Part shown: one piece after another, positions 33,890 to 45,472 of the stretch
Position numbering within the stretch: the stretch's first letter is position 1
How the letters are laid out: each line of letters begins with the position of its first letter
Assembly: GCA_015680685.1 (NCBI GenBank)
Contig: MNCI01001077.1
Location: 820,606-884,605, forward strand
Origin: Gnetum montanum
Lineage: Eukaryota; Streptophyta; Gnetopsida; Gnetales; Gnetaceae
Length of the DNA stretch: 64,000 bases
Reading direction: 5' to 3'
Program-made: the position numbers and the translations under genes
Notes under the pieces: model-generated
The model's database searches: none
What the model saw: only the letters and a program-made list of their open reading frames with translations
What the model was told of the DNA's origin: nothing

Positions 33890-34700
33890 CCACATTGGCT
33901 TGTAAGGGTTGCACAAGACCTGTAGGCCATGTCAACCCTACAAGCCATGTTGGCCCTATAGGGGCCGCACTACCCCTATTCCAGCCACACGTCGTGCCAA
34001 TTTGCAACCCACGTGCCAATTCTCAACATCGCACTGCTACACCAGTACCACTAGTTGTCTTCCCCTACCACTTCACTATCAACCATGCTACTACTACTAC
34101 CACTTCTCTATCCACATTGCCTACCATGCCTACTACCTACCCTTACATCACCCTGCAACTACAACTGCAATAGCCACTTCTAAAACACATGCCATTTTCT
34201 TACCTACCACCTATCATTTTTGTTGGCAAAAATTGCCTTTTGCATCATCAAAAATCACCTCTCATGCCACCACAAACTACCTCTCGTGCTACCTCAAACC
34301 ACCTCTCACATTGCCAAAAACTACCTTCCATTCCATCAAACACTACTTCTCGTGCCATCGAAAATCACCTCTCACACTACTGAACACTACCTCCTAAGCC
34401 ATGGAAAACTACCTCTCACGCCACCTTTCATTGCCTCTCCTGCAATAGATCACTACCTCCCCCTCTAGCACCAATGTGTTTTAAGGGCCACGTAGGCCAT
34501 GTGAAGGGCCATGTGAGCCCTAAAGAGGGCCACATCATCCCCAAGTAAAGCTATGCAAGCCCAATAAAGGGTCATGCAAGCCCTAAAAAAGAGTAGTGTA
34601 GGCCCTAAAAAAGGGTCACATCGGCCCTAAATAGCACTATGCGAGCCCAGGGATGGGTTGCACACATCCTAAAAGAGGGTCACATAGGCCTAGGCTATGC
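33890..34700. repeat. Tandem repeats inside family 3 copy 2
   Basis: At 34230-34450 about nine units near CTACCTCTCRTGCCAYC-AAA alternate at about 26 bp. At 34480-34700 a GGGCCACRT-GGCC-type repeat follows. Open frames here are low-complexity Thr/His/Leu readings of the repeat and are not taken as genes. Confidence 0.7.
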
Positions 34701-35907
34701 CACCTAACATAGCCCTTTTCTACCAATTTTATCATCGCTGCCAGTGTGCACCTCCATTTGCTATGTTTCTTACCCCATCCATGTTTCCTATCCCACTACT
34801 ATCCACCACTCAGCCACCTAATAGCCACCTAGGCCATCACTAGTGTGCCACCATGGCCATTGCTACCATTCACAATGAAATCACAAATTCTCCGTTATAT
34901 GATTGAAACATTTCAATTGTCCATCAATTGATGGAAAAATTTGAAATTCCTGTCAATTGATGGAGAATTCAAATTTTCATTGTTGAATCATTAGTTTAAA
35001 TTAGGAACTTGTAAAAATAATTTTTAAAATTAAATTTGACACTGTAGTAATCACAAGAATAAAAATTCCATAATTAAGTGCACTTACCCTAGAGTAAAGC
35101 TAGGGTGGGTGACCTCTCAAAAAGTCTCGTTTTTTTGTGCCAAAGGTCTTAGACTCCAAAAGTCATAACTTTTAATTTTGGAAGCCTTTTTTGATGAACA
35201 AATAGTTGTTTCCTATAGTTTTTAACATTCTAAAATTAATGGTGAAGTTAGATCCATCCTTAGGAACCCCAAACATTAGTTTTTACTCCTTACCCAATAT
35301 AGCACGTTGAGATCCTCAAAACATTAATTTTCACACAACTTGAGCATACGATGTTCTTTTTCAACATCTAAATAGTTATTTCCAATATTTTTAACCCTTC
35401 TAAACTCAATGGTATGTAAGATTTATCATCCAGACACCCAATAATTCAATTATACCATAAATTCAACCTTTTGGGCTTTAAGATTTAGTGCATAATCCTT
35501 ACAAATAGTCTTAAGATCACTATGGCATGTCATTAATTACACTGTTGAAGTCAGTGTTCTTAAGGGGGGTATAAAGGCTACTAAGAATTAGATAATATAG
35601 TTACATATTACTAAAATTATATGATATTATTAAATAGTACTAAAATTAGATAATGTAATTATAAAAATAGATAATGTAGTTATTTAGTTGATGTAGTTGA
35701 TTATCAATTGATGTAATAGTTAATGATCAATTAATGTATTAGTTGCAAAATTAGTTGAAGAAATAAAACAATCTTCAACAATTAAGAAAAGAGTATATCA
35801 ATCCATCCTACAATCAAAACATAGGGCAAAACAACATGGAGACTTAAAATCTCATTTCAATGAGTATGATACTCATGAAGAGAAATGATTTAGAAAAGAA
35901 TCCAAGA

Positions 35908-37025
35908 ATGAGAATAAAAGTTGCAACATACAATGTGCTTGCAAGATCCCTAGTGAGTGTGAAACAATTTCCACTATGTCAATCATGGGCCTTGGACTGG
36001 CACGAATATTAATACCCACTCATTTTAGTAGAATTACAAGATTTGGACTTTGATGTCTTATGCTTAGAAGAATTCTTGTTGTGGGAATTTCTATATAAAT
36101 TGCAACTAGACTTCGTAAATATGAGATACATAGGTATTTATAAGAAAAACGATTCTTATAGAAGTTCTCCTTTTGAGCCATATAGATTAGCCTATTGTAG
36201 AAATCACAACATGAATGGTTCTGCAATCTTTTATAAAGAAGCCAAGTTTGAATTGCTACAAAGATTTGAATGGATTTTAGAAAATATGATTTTTGAAATT
36301 CCAGAACTTCAAGTGATGGAAAAGAAACAATAGTCAAGATTTTAGAGAAATTACATAGCCTTGGCATTGATTTTAAAAATTCATCTATCAAGAAGATGTG
36401 TATGCATGGTTAACACACATTTGATTGCCAAACAAATATGTTCAGATGTTAGACTATGTCAAGGAGCATATTTGATTAAGCAAATATAAGAAAGTTTGAA
36501 GAATAAGTTATTACTAAGTTATACTATTTCAATTTCATTTATTTTTCTTGGAGACTTCAATGAAAATGTTGGAAGTAGTGTTTATCAATTCTTAGAATAT
36601 GGATCTATAAAGAAATCTTTGAAAGATGAACCTAACTTGAAGAAGATGTTTCCATCAATTTAGCATGCAATTCCATTACCCAATGCATATTCTACTTACT
36701 CTGAATCTTCAATAGATAGATTAGACTCTAAATTCATGAATAGATGATGTTGATGGATAGCACTCATCAAGAATCATAGTTTACCAATTACTCTACTTTG
36801 ATTAATGAGGATGGGTCAACAACATTCTTCATTAAAACTTTGGATTATATTTGGTAAAATGCCTAATTCTTTCAAGTTACCAAGTTACTAGAATTAATCT
36901 CTAAAGAAGAAGTTGATAAGAATCAAGATCAAGCCTTGCCATCCCGAACAAGACCATCTAATCACATACCACTTATAGTAAAATTACAATTACTCCCATT
37001 AGTTCATAAGGTTGATGAAGATCAA
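35908..37025 (+). pseudogene. Captured CCR4/Angel-type exonuclease (EEP), copy 2, near full domain
   Basis: From an ATG at 35908 the frame reads MRIKVATYNVLARSLVSVK, ALDWHEY, VELQDLDFDVLCLEEF, NMRYIGIYKKN, NMNGSAIFYKEAKFELLQRF, CVCMVNTHLIAK, DVRLCQGAYLIKQI, FIFLGDFNENVGSSVYQFLE, TLDYIW and finally PSRTRPSNHIPLIVKL. This covers the whole CCR4-Angel EEP fold in order, including the C-terminal D-Y-I-W and P-S-N/D-H-I/L-P blocks. The catalytic LQEV reads LEEF, and several stops (for example after HEY and KQI) end the protein, so it is a pseudogene. The source would be a host deadenylase-like gene of the CCR4 homolog 4 type. No intron is evident, which suggests capture of a processed or intronless form. 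Confidence 0.8.
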
Positions 37026-37446
37026 GAAGTATCTCACTCTTTCTTTTATTTGATTAATCTTAATATTTTATTCATTTTTAATTTATATTTCAATTAGATA
37101 AGTAAAATATCTATGATAATAAAAATTGGGGATAAAGAATTTTCCCTACCTTCACATGGGTAACGAGATCCAAGTTGCACTTTGTGTAATCATGATTAGG
37201 AATGGTGATTGGTGGTTGATAAATATTTAATTCATTTTTTGTCATTTTCTTAGAAAATGAAGTAAGTATTAAGAAAGTAATATTTAAATTTACATATAAT
37301 TTTTCTCACATATATTTTATTTACAAAATAAATAAGAAACAACTTCAAGTTCAAAGAAGAAATAAAATTAGTAGAACACAGGATCATGAAAGAAGTAATG
37401 AAGCTAGAAAAGATAGAGAACATGGACTCATTTGAGGATGAATGAA

Positions 37447-37463
37447 ACCTAAGGGGGGTAGAT
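37447..37463 (+). promoter_or_regulatory. Polypurine tract of family 3 copy 2
   Basis: AACCTAAGGGGGGTAGA abuts the TGTCACA start of the 3' LTR, as expected for the plus-strand primer site. Confidence 0.65.
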
Positions 37464-37944
37464 TGTCACATCCCCATTTCCAAATGATACTACTAACTAA
37501 TAAATATGGTGTCTATTCATAACATGTATTATTGTCATCTTAATAAGATCCAAAATGGTAGTTGTGATTAATACTCGAAAGGGCATGTTGTAATAAAGGA
37601 CATGTCTCTTAAGGTAACCTTTGGGGATTTGACCTAAGGAATTTATACCTAGGAATTTATACCTTTGGAGTCAATACAGGCAATTCATGGAGTGATGAAG
37701 CTAGTACAAGCAAGTCATGGAAAGCTAGGTGAAGTGAGATAGGAAGTGGATTGGCCATCTCTTCTAGCTAGGTTATAGGCTTAACCATGGTGGCAATGAT
37801 GGATTACCTCTAAGTAATAGATGCCAAAGAAAGAAAACCCCAAGCAACACTCTCGAAGCACAACTCAGATATGCTATTCCATATCAATAAAGCATCCTTT
37901 TATTTCTCTTTCTACATTTTTCCTATTATTTCCTTTATACATAG
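37464..37944 (+). mobile_element. 3' LTR of family 3 copy 2 (truncated)
   Basis: Matches the 5' LTR up to CCTTTATACATA, then homology stops and unrelated sequence begins. About 100 bp of LTR end are missing. Confidence 0.8.
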
Positions 37945-38925
37945 TTTAAGGCGTTAGTAGGCCATGATCACATGGTCTCAAATGGTGGTTGGGGAAGGCG
38001 AAATCCCACTCTTTGATATCATTCATAGGCCAAAGAAAACATAAATGAGGCTACAATAAGGAAAATAAAGAGCATACAAGGTTGTCTAAAGGCTATAGAA
38101 GGTCGACAAGATCAACAATGTAACACAAGTCCAAAAACAAGAAAAAAACTATGTAATAAGAAAAACATCAAGTAAAATAGGCTGCATATGATGAAATTTG
38201 GCTAATATAGGGTAAAAATGAGCTATATTTTGCTAGTTTTAGGCCTTATCAAGTCATGTTTTAAAGTTACAAGGCTATTAGATGAGTTTGTACATCAGTT
38301 AGGGCTATTTTGAAATGAAAATTGAGATTTTTGAGGCTTCCATGCTACCTCCCTTTTATTTCCATACTGGTGAGCATGGGAGAAGGGACTCTCAATGTAG
38401 AAACTATAGAAAGTATGTTTTGGAGCATCTAGAGGTCCAAAATTGAGGTCTTGGGTTTCCTTAAGGTAACAGAAGGCCAAATCTAACAAAATCGGACACT
38501 CTGAAGATCTGTAAAGGTCAAAAAGTAGGCTTTGAAGCCTTTTCCCTTTTTTCGATGCTAGCTAGCATGGAAGAGAAGGAGTTCAACATAGAGAACCAAG
38601 ATTCAAGCTAAAACATGATCAAACATGGTCAAATAGGTAGCCAAAACATAGATCTAGAAGATGTGCATTCCCTAGCTTTGTTTTGAAGAGTCTGAAGAAG
38701 TTTTGGATGTTAAAACATGTTGAAATGAGCTCACCCCATTTTTTTCATGGTGAGCATAGTATCCCTACCATGGAAGGATGGGGTGACACTTGTTTTGTGG
38801 ATTCAAGATGATTTGGCAACACATCGACTAGGCTTCTAGGCCACCAAGGTTGATGATCCTATAAAGATGACTTGGGCTCCACGAATGAGAGAAATTTGAG
38901 TAGCAATGGTCCACAAGATGGTTGG
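37945..38925. other. Older repeat sequence left of element A
   Basis: No gene is seen. The phrase CATGGTGAGCATAGTATCCC and similar words recur at 38370, 38560 and 38750. With 46522-47950 this forms one older unit split by element A, probably an LTR of another family. Confidence 0.4.
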
Positions 38926-39948
38926 TGATGAGTGGCGAGGTACCCCTACACTCCACCATACAAATACGAGCGTGCACGTGCGATCCGGTCGAACTCCATA
39001 GACTAAATGCCTTAACACGACAAGAAATGCTTGGGGTTAATCGTTCGTTGTCTTCCCAGGCTTGCTTGTATTTATCACGGTTTATGATTAAGCAAGTCTG
39101 AGGTATGTGATTTTTTTTGGTATTTTCAGCTTATCTCCTATGCTATCAGAGGAAAGGGTTGAGAAACTAATCTAACTCTAACTACTGTCCTAAGTCTAAA
39201 TTAACTAGCGTCAGCATCCGTTCCCACTTACCGGACACACCCTGAACTATGCAACTGTGGCTTACAAAACGCTAGCCGTTACTAGGATCGCCACACGTAA
39301 CGCAAGTGCTCGAAGTGGTCGTACTGAGGCACCTATTTAGCTTAAGTGTGATAAGCAGCCGATTCCTTAGCTAGCCGTACACACCCGTGGGTGCTCGTAA
39401 CTAAGTCGTACTTATCACACGTTCTAGCCTAACAATGAGTAGCCGATTCCTCAACTAGCCGTACACATCGAACAACCACTGGGATTACCAAGCGTAGAAT
39501 CCTGGAATACGCTACTGGGTTACCAAGTAGCCAATGCTCGTAATTGAGTCGTACTCATGCGTTGCATCAAGCAGCCGATTCCTTGACTAGCCGTACACGT
39601 CCGTAGACGCTCGTAATCAAGTCGTACTTGAACACACTAGGAAAGTAATAAATAAACAATAATAAAACCATGTAATGCAAGGTTTATCCAATCAAGTTCG
39701 TCTTTATTGCCGTACACAACTTGGGTTCAGGTTACAAGCTACTCGAATAAAGAGCCGTTCACTCTAGGACTCCTATTGCGGGCACATGGGAAAAATTCTA
39801 ATTCTGGAGTGATCAATCTGCCAGAGCTTCGCTACTTCTAGCCAGGATTTCGAAATGAAGGAAATGTCGCCTCTTATTTATAGATATGGCGGTGGGACGC
39901 GATATCGCATACGCGATATCGCGGCCCAGTGCATGTCGCATCTCATCA
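38926..39948 (-). mobile_element. 3' LTR of element A
   Basis: 1023 bp, preceded on the minus strand by CAGTCATGGGGGTA, a plausible purine tract. It lacks an insertion of about 20 bp next to the GATATC palindromes that the 5' LTR carries. Confidence 0.92.
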
Positions 39949-41982
39949 TACCCCCATGACTGAATGAAAACTCGTCCTCAAGTTCCTTACAATGATATCA
40001 GGTATGTATGGGATTATTAGGGGAAACGAAACTAATGGGATGACATGTGAACGGTCTTTATTACAAGACTTGACAAAACTGGTGTTCATGACAACAAGGG
40101 TGAACACCTTATTACAATGACATCAGGCCACAGTTGGCAGCTGAGAGAAAAGAGGAGAGAGAATAGAAGAGAAGAAGGGAGAAGAGTCTTGTTGCTGCCA
40201 ACGCCTAGATTGCGCCCTTCGTTATCCATCTGTAAGCGCATTATCAATTCTACTCCTTGCATAGCGGCTTCAATGCTGCTCCACTCCAAGTGTTTGCTCC
40301 AGATCCGTTCCGTTGTTGTATGATGGCCATCTGCACCCACAACACAATCATATATTAGCAAGGGTAATTGAATCATTAAGGAAATCATACCTTGCTTCAG
40401 TTTAGGTTCCTTGGCTAAGTTGTGGTATGGCTAATATGGATGTGGGAAAATGTAGATGATGACTACCGAAGGTATAGGGGTTAGAAAGAAAAACGAAAAA
40501 ATCCGAGGCATAGGATAAAAATCAAAAAATTAGGCCCCATACCCCCATGACTAATCGCGAACCTCCGGTAGCGTTAGAATGGAGAACGAAAAGGAGTAGG
40601 AAAGATAGGTAAAAAGGGATAACTATGGCATCGGTGAAGGGGATGTCATGATGGAAATGAACAAAAAAGGTTAATTAATTGCAAAATGTTAAGGAAAAAA
40701 AGTTAACTAATGTTCCAAATAGGAATGTCAGTGGGTCCTCCCCAAAGCAGGCTCATGCCCTTAATGCCCTGACACTCCCACATTCAAAGAGTCCGTGGGC
40801 TCTGGGAATGTCCTTTGGAACAAGAGTTAAAGTCTTAACCGTAAGAATTTACCAAAAAGAAAACAAAGCGTCAACCAAAGTATATACAAGGATAGAACTG
40901 GCAATGAGGTGAACAATGGAGAGAAGGATGGAAAGAAAGAGGAATGGAATGGAATCCCAAGAACAAGGTGGTGTACAGCCCCTTGTGTGTTGCATGATTA
41001 ATGTGACTTGGCGAATCTCATTCCAACTCTGGCCTCAACCTAATCACTTCCAGTGACTTCGCATCAATGCATTTGGTCAAACCATCCCCTTGGATAACAA
41101 GGATGCATCTTCGAAGAGCCACCACCATTCCGACGAAATGAAGGAAAGAATGGGAAGCGAGAAGGGCCTTAGTTAGAGGGAACACTTTGGTTCCATAACC
41201 AGTGCTTGCAGCCCAAATTTTATTTCGTCTAAGGGGTGTGCTTTGAATCCTCACTTTTGCTTTTTGCTTTTCGCTTTTTTTTTCTTTTCTGGTTTCTCTT
41301 ATTTTTTGCTTTTCTCTTTCTTTTTTTTTTGTTTTGTGTTTTTATGCGTGGGGACCACACCATGCAAAGACTTCTTTATTTTTATTGTCTCAGCTTCCGA
41401 TTATTGGGTTACATCGGAACGGTAAGAAAACCCAAGAAGAAAACATCCAAGCACCCAAGTGAATGACCAACACAAGAGCACCAAGTTCCCTTGAAGTCAC
41501 ACCCTTTTCAAATCCTTGAGTCCTTCCTTAGTTTGAGAAATGCCCAGTCACTGGTTCGTTAAAGTTCTTATTGGAAGGGAACTGTACATTTCCAAGCCAA
41601 GGGAAACCATAGACTTGATGGATGGATGGATGAAGTGATCTCATTGCCTGCCATATCAAAAGAACATACCTTAGTATCAACAATGTAACTTAAAGGTAAA
41701 AACCAAACATTAGCAATTAATGAAAAACAGTTCATCCCATCGGCCCGAACACTTATTGGGTGACGAATTTACATGATGGATCACACACACACACACACAC
41801 ACACAAAAAGATAGAAAAATATAACGATGTTGTAAAACAAAAACAAGAAAAGTTAAAGAAATTTGTAAAACAAAAATTAGAAAAGTTAAAGAAATTGTAA
41901 AACAAAAATGTGAAAAACAAAAACGTTGTAAAACAAAAATGTGTAAAACAAAAACTGAAAAAGAACTGAGGGCCCCATATGA
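39949..41982 (-). other. Long 3' untranslated region of element A
   Basis: No domain-bearing frame is present. Blocks of it are shared with element B despite large divergence elsewhere. A run of T-rich text directly after the gag stop (41815-41960, repeats of TTTTTGTTTTACA on the minus strand) and a copy of CAGTCATGGGGG at about 42002-42016 are in both. A 23-bp CA microsatellite lies at 41782-41804. A minus-strand frame at 40388-40086 and another at 41254-41018 have no counterpart in B and are not called genes. Confidence 0.6.
41782..41804. repeat. (CA)n microsatellite
   Basis: Eleven and a half CA units inside the element A 3' region. Confidence 0.95.
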
Positions 41983-44900
41983 TTAGCATAGGTGGCCATC
42001 TCCCCCATGACTGAGTTGTGAGGGAGAGATCCGAAGTAGTGAGCGCCTATTTGAATTTCTAAGCAGTGCCCAACTTCTCCCAAATGATGATCTTAGATTC
42101 AGGGGTGGAAGTTGGCGACGCTCACGTTCCAATGTGTCTATGCCACGGTTGTTGGCATGAGTTTCCTCAGTTCGTTCCATGCATATTTGTTTGCCCTTAT
42201 GAGAAGCTGTCAACCACGGGGTGTCTACTACTTCTTGTGTGGTTGCTACATACAGGCATCTTTGTTGCAGAGTTTCCTGGGCACACCTGTGACATGGAGA
42301 CATTTCCTCCGTGTCATCACCCGATGAATCACTGTATGTGATGCATGGAACTATCCTCTTCTCGATCTTTCCACATATGTTTATCTTGGAGATTTCCAAG
42401 GAAAGATCACGGATCCTAAGGCATGCATCTACTGTGCTTAGCCATGCCCTTCCCATTATAATTGGGAAGTCCCCTTCGTTGTTGTTAACATCGATCACTA
42501 GGAAGTCTGCTGGGTAGGACCAACCACACACAGTGGTGATAACGTCCTCCACCAAACCCAATGGGATGGCAATGGACTGGTCTGCCAGCTCCAGTTGAAT
42601 GTTGCTCTTCTTAAGTTGGGGCAGGTTCCAGGCGTGATACATCTTTCGCGAAATTAAGTTGACTCCGGAACCTGAGTCAAGAAGAGCTCGATGTGGCGCA
42701 TTCCCAGCGATCTGCAAATGAATAAAGGGACTCCCAGGGTCAGTTAGTTTCCTGGGAAGGTGGCCTACCTTGATCCAGTCAGTTACGGTATGTGTTAGCA
42801 TAACCGTATGCGTTACATTCCCTTGGACTGAAGGGTGCTCCGAAGTGTTAGTAGTTAGAGGCCTATACATATACCCGTCCGCTTGTTGTTGCGAGAGCCT
42901 ATCCGGGCTCCTAGTTCTGAAAAAGGGTCTCTTTTTTGTACAGTTATCGCCAGAACTAGTGTCCGGTTGGATATTTACACTCTGAATATTTACAGATCTC
43001 GCGGCGTGACGTTGCTGCGGTTGGGTAGGTAATTCCCCTTGCATTGTTGGAGCAGGAGGTGTTATGGGAACTACTTGAGGAAAAGGTGCGGGTGGAGTTA
43101 GAGGATGGACAGAATGTGGAATGTCTCCCGGAGGAGAAGGAGTCCTTCTGAAGTACTCCCGAGCGTAGTAGTGACGGCGTGGAGTGTGACTCATAGCGTC
43201 ACCTGGAGAAACTGGCTGCTGCACATAATAACCATAAGGATCAGGCTGCCGGTAAGGGTATCGATGTGTTGGCTGTGGCATCCCCCATGACTGTGGGTAT
43301 TGCCACTGCTGATGTTGTTCGATGGGCTGCGGAGGTGTTCCACTTGGATAATACGTCAAGGGTTGGTGGAACTGCCTCGGGTTACCTTGTGGATAAGGTA
43401 ACCTTCTGGGTGTTTGCCGTTGATTAAGTCTTGGATTTAATGCATACACCCCAGACTCCTGCAGATGTGAGATAATTGGACAACATCCCTTAGGATGGTC
43501 ATAATAGCAGACCTCACATCCACCGTCATCGTCTGAATCCGAACTTACAGCCTCATCGGAGATAGGAATTTTTCCCTTACCCTTGTTATGTGCAGGGTTA
43601 AAGTTTCTCCACATGTTTTTGCCCTTATCACTACTTTGCTCATCCTTAGACTCCTCTACGATTTTCAGGACTGTTTCTATTCGTGAGTCTAAGGAATCCC
43701 ACATTTGGTCTACCTTAGCCGATACCTCCGTTGTTAACTTTTGGATCGGCACGGTTTTCCTGTTCACCAACTCTTCGAGTGGTGACTCATCCTCCTCATC
43801 ACAGAATTTCACTCCCTTCTTGCGAAGGGAGGGATCGCGGTTGTATTCCTCCGCACTTTCTCTTTTACGTAGCTCACCCTCTTCTTGCGCTACTTGTTCC
43901 AACAAAACTTCAACTTCATGGGCTCTTAATTGGGAGAGTCTCCCTTGGGCGTAAGTCCCAAGAGTTCTTCTCGTTTCATTTCGTAGCCCATCCACGAGGT
44001 GGCGAAGTTGATCCCGCTTAGCGTACCCATGGCCCGGGCAACGATGTAGCAGTGTGTAGTAACGGGCCATGGCAGCATCCAAGGATTCATAAGCTCCTTG
44101 TTTCCAGCCTTGGATCTGCTTACGCAAGTTAGACACTCTGGAGTACGTTTGATATTTGTTGTTGAACAATTCAAGCATCGTACTCCACCTCCTGATGGTT
44201 TCCGGTTCTAAGGACCGGTACCAGCTCTCTGCTTCTTTAGTGAGTGTCCTAGGGAACAACTTGAGTTTCTGCCACTCATTATCTATGTTCTGCAAGGCAC
44301 AGGCATCGTGGAATGCCTGTAAATGATGCTGAGGATCAGCGTTGTATCCCCCTTCAAAACGTGGGATATTATTTATGTCCAAACGCTTGATCCTACTGTC
44401 TTTTAAATGCCTTGTGGGAATCCTAACTGCCTCTCTAATATCAAGCATACTTCGGGTTGCGAATAGGGGTTCGTCATGATCATCTCTTTCATGACGTCTG
44501 TGATGTCTACGTGGTGGTTCCCTATTCTCCCTACGTCCTTGCCCTTGTCCTAACTCCTCTCGACCTTCCTGTCGAGGCATTTCATCTCTTTTACCTTTAC
44601 TCTCCGCGTTATGCTCATGGTGGCTGCGCCCAGATGTGGAAGGAGAGGGTGAATGATGAGATGAAGGAGAAGAAGAAGGGGATCCATCACCATGGTGATG
44701 TTTCTTGCCTTCTCTTCGGCTGCTTCGGCCCCGATCGTTGTGACGATCAACGAGTCCGTCATTAGTGTGAGTAGTTGTTCCTGCCGTGAACAGCTGGTGC
44801 TCACGGGGATCAGAGCCTGGAATATGTATCGTTGATCTAAGGCCCTGATGCCTAACCTCTTCACTAGAGTGAGGAGGAGGAACATCATTTTCTAAGAAAC

Positions 44901-45327
44901 CCATCGTGAGGGGTTCCTCTTCTCCTATTTCACTAATGACGTGGGGAACCTTGCCCTTCAGTAGTGAATGTTGGCTCTCCTGCCTTGCATCCCGAATACG
45001 TTGGGCTTTTGTGGGTTGATAGTCCCTTGTATCATGGTCATCCAAAACGTATTCTGCGAACAGCTCATGCATGCCAATCTGTACCAAGGCACGGAAAAGC
45101 ATGTTGGGAGCAGAGCGATCTGGGGGTAACACGATGTTACCTTGCATGTCTCTCCACCGCAGTTGCTCATCTTGATGGAAAACAAAGGTAAAATCCGGCA
45201 CATACTCATCGGGATGAGTATATGTGACCTTAGATTGTTGAGGACATGGTTGATCTCGGTTATGCGTATGATGCTGACTTTCTCCTGTATTGTCCTTAGG
45301 TGAGTTGATTTCGTGAGAAGAAGCCAT
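41983..45327 (-). CDS. Gag-protease polyprotein of element A (1114 aa)
   Basis: The frame opens with ATG 146 bp after the LTR (MASSHEINSPKDN) and ends in HGGDGHLC. Residues 1-300 are hydrophilic with a Ser/His/Arg-rich stretch (about 205-300) unlike usual Gag N-termini. Residues about 318-470 are a retrotransposon gag core (INNIPRFEGGYNADPQHHL; WQKLKLFPRTLTKEAESWYR; RRCPGHGYA-like CPGHGYAKRDQL). A knuckle CEVCYYDHPKGCC stands near residue 605. A Pro/Gln/Tyr-rich linker follows. An aspartic protease domain lies at about 880-985, with active site ALLDSGSGVNLIS, then QLELADQSIAIPLG, YPADFLVID and FPIIMGRAWLST. The last features are typical of Athila proteases. The frame has no internal stop, which in this decayed setting suggests recent activity. 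Capsid assembly and self-cleavage are the expected roles; replication enzymes must come from another element. Confidence 0.93.
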   Translation of the reverse strand: MASSHEINSPKDNTGESQHHTHNRDQPCPQQSKVTYTHPDEYVPDFTFVFHQDEQLRWRDMQGNIVLPPDRSAPNMLFRALVQIGMHELFAEYVLDDHDTRDYQPTKAQRIRDARQESQHSLLKGKVPHVISEIGEEEPLTMGFLENDVPPPHSSEEVRHQGLRSTIHIPGSDPREHQLFTAGTTTHTNDGLVDRHNDRGRSSRREGKKHHHGDGSPSSSPSSHHSPSPSTSGRSHHEHNAESKGKRDEMPRQEGREELGQGQGRRENREPPRRHHRRHERDDHDEPLFATRSMLDIREAVRIPTRHLKDSRIKRLDINNIPRFEGGYNADPQHHLQAFHDACALQNIDNEWQKLKLFPRTLTKEAESWYRSLEPETIRRWSTMLELFNNKYQTYSRVSNLRKQIQGWKQGAYESLDAAMARYYTLLHRCPGHGYAKRDQLRHLVDGLRNETRRTLGTYAQGRLSQLRAHEVEVLLEQVAQEEGELRKRESAEEYNRDPSLRKKGVKFCDEEDESPLEELVNRKTVPIQKLTTEVSAKVDQMWDSLDSRIETVLKIVEESKDEQSSDKGKNMWRNFNPAHNKGKGKIPISDEAVSSDSDDDGGCEVCYYDHPKGCCPIISHLQESGVYALNPRLNQRQTPRRLPYPQGNPRQFHQPLTYYPSGTPPQPIEQHQQWQYPQSWGMPQPTHRYPYRQPDPYGYYVQQPVSPGDAMSHTPRRHYYAREYFRRTPSPPGDIPHSVHPLTPPAPFPQVVPITPPAPTMQGELPTQPQQRHAARSVNIQSVNIQPDTSSGDNCTKKRPFFRTRSPDRLSQQQADGYMYRPLTTNTSEHPSVQGNVTHTVMLTHTVTDWIKVGHLPRKLTDPGSPFIHLQIAGNAPHRALLDSGSGVNLISRKMYHAWNLPQLKKSNIQLELADQSIAIPLGLVEDVITTVCGWSYPADFLVIDVNNNEGDFPIIMGRAWLSTVDACLRIRDLSLEISKINICGKIEKRIVPCITYSDSSGDDTEEMSPCHRCAQETLQQRCLYVATTQEVVDTPWLTASHKGKQICMERTEETHANNRGIDTLERERRQLPPLNLRSSFGRSWALLRNSNRRSLLRISPSQLSHGGDGHLC

Positions 45328-45454
45328 TTCTATTGGTGTGCTAATTTCACCGTTATTTATTGTTCTTGATTAACTGATTAACCCTAAGGTTCGTTTTAAG
45401 CTCACAACGATGTGAGTGATATCCCTTATGTTAAATTGGCGAAAAAACACTTAG

Positions 45455-45472
45455 TCCCCGGCAACGGCGCCA
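45455..45472 (-). promoter_or_regulatory. PBS of element A (tRNA-Asp type)
   Basis: TGGCGCCGTTGCCGGGGA on the minus strand, one base after the 5' LTR. This is the usual PBS of Athila elements. Confidence 0.9.

Larger units (their letters stand above)
32304..37944 (+). mobile_element. Family 3 LTR element, copy 2
   Basis: 5' LTR 32304-32876, degenerate PBS at about 32881, an interior of about 4.6 kb, a purine-rich tract CTAAGGGGGGTAGAT immediately before the 3' LTR at 37464, and a 3' LTR cut off at 37944. Apart from the captured exonuclease fragment (35908-37025) the interior holds only tandem repeats and AT-rich DNA. The orientation of the captured gene is sense to the element. Only one end is intact, so no target duplication can be read. 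Confidence 0.8.

Noticed and set aside
34189-34468. Thr/His/Leu-rich proteins in three overlapping frames
   Set aside because: All are readings of one 26-bp tandem repeat in family 3.
41236-41466. Phe-rich membrane protein on the plus strand
   Set aside because: It is a T-rich tract in the element A 3' region with no conserved frame in element B.
42066-44765. Several plus-strand open frames of 60-120 codons
   Set aside because: They lie opposite the element A gag-protease frame and are shadows of it; the same shadows reappear opposite element C gag.
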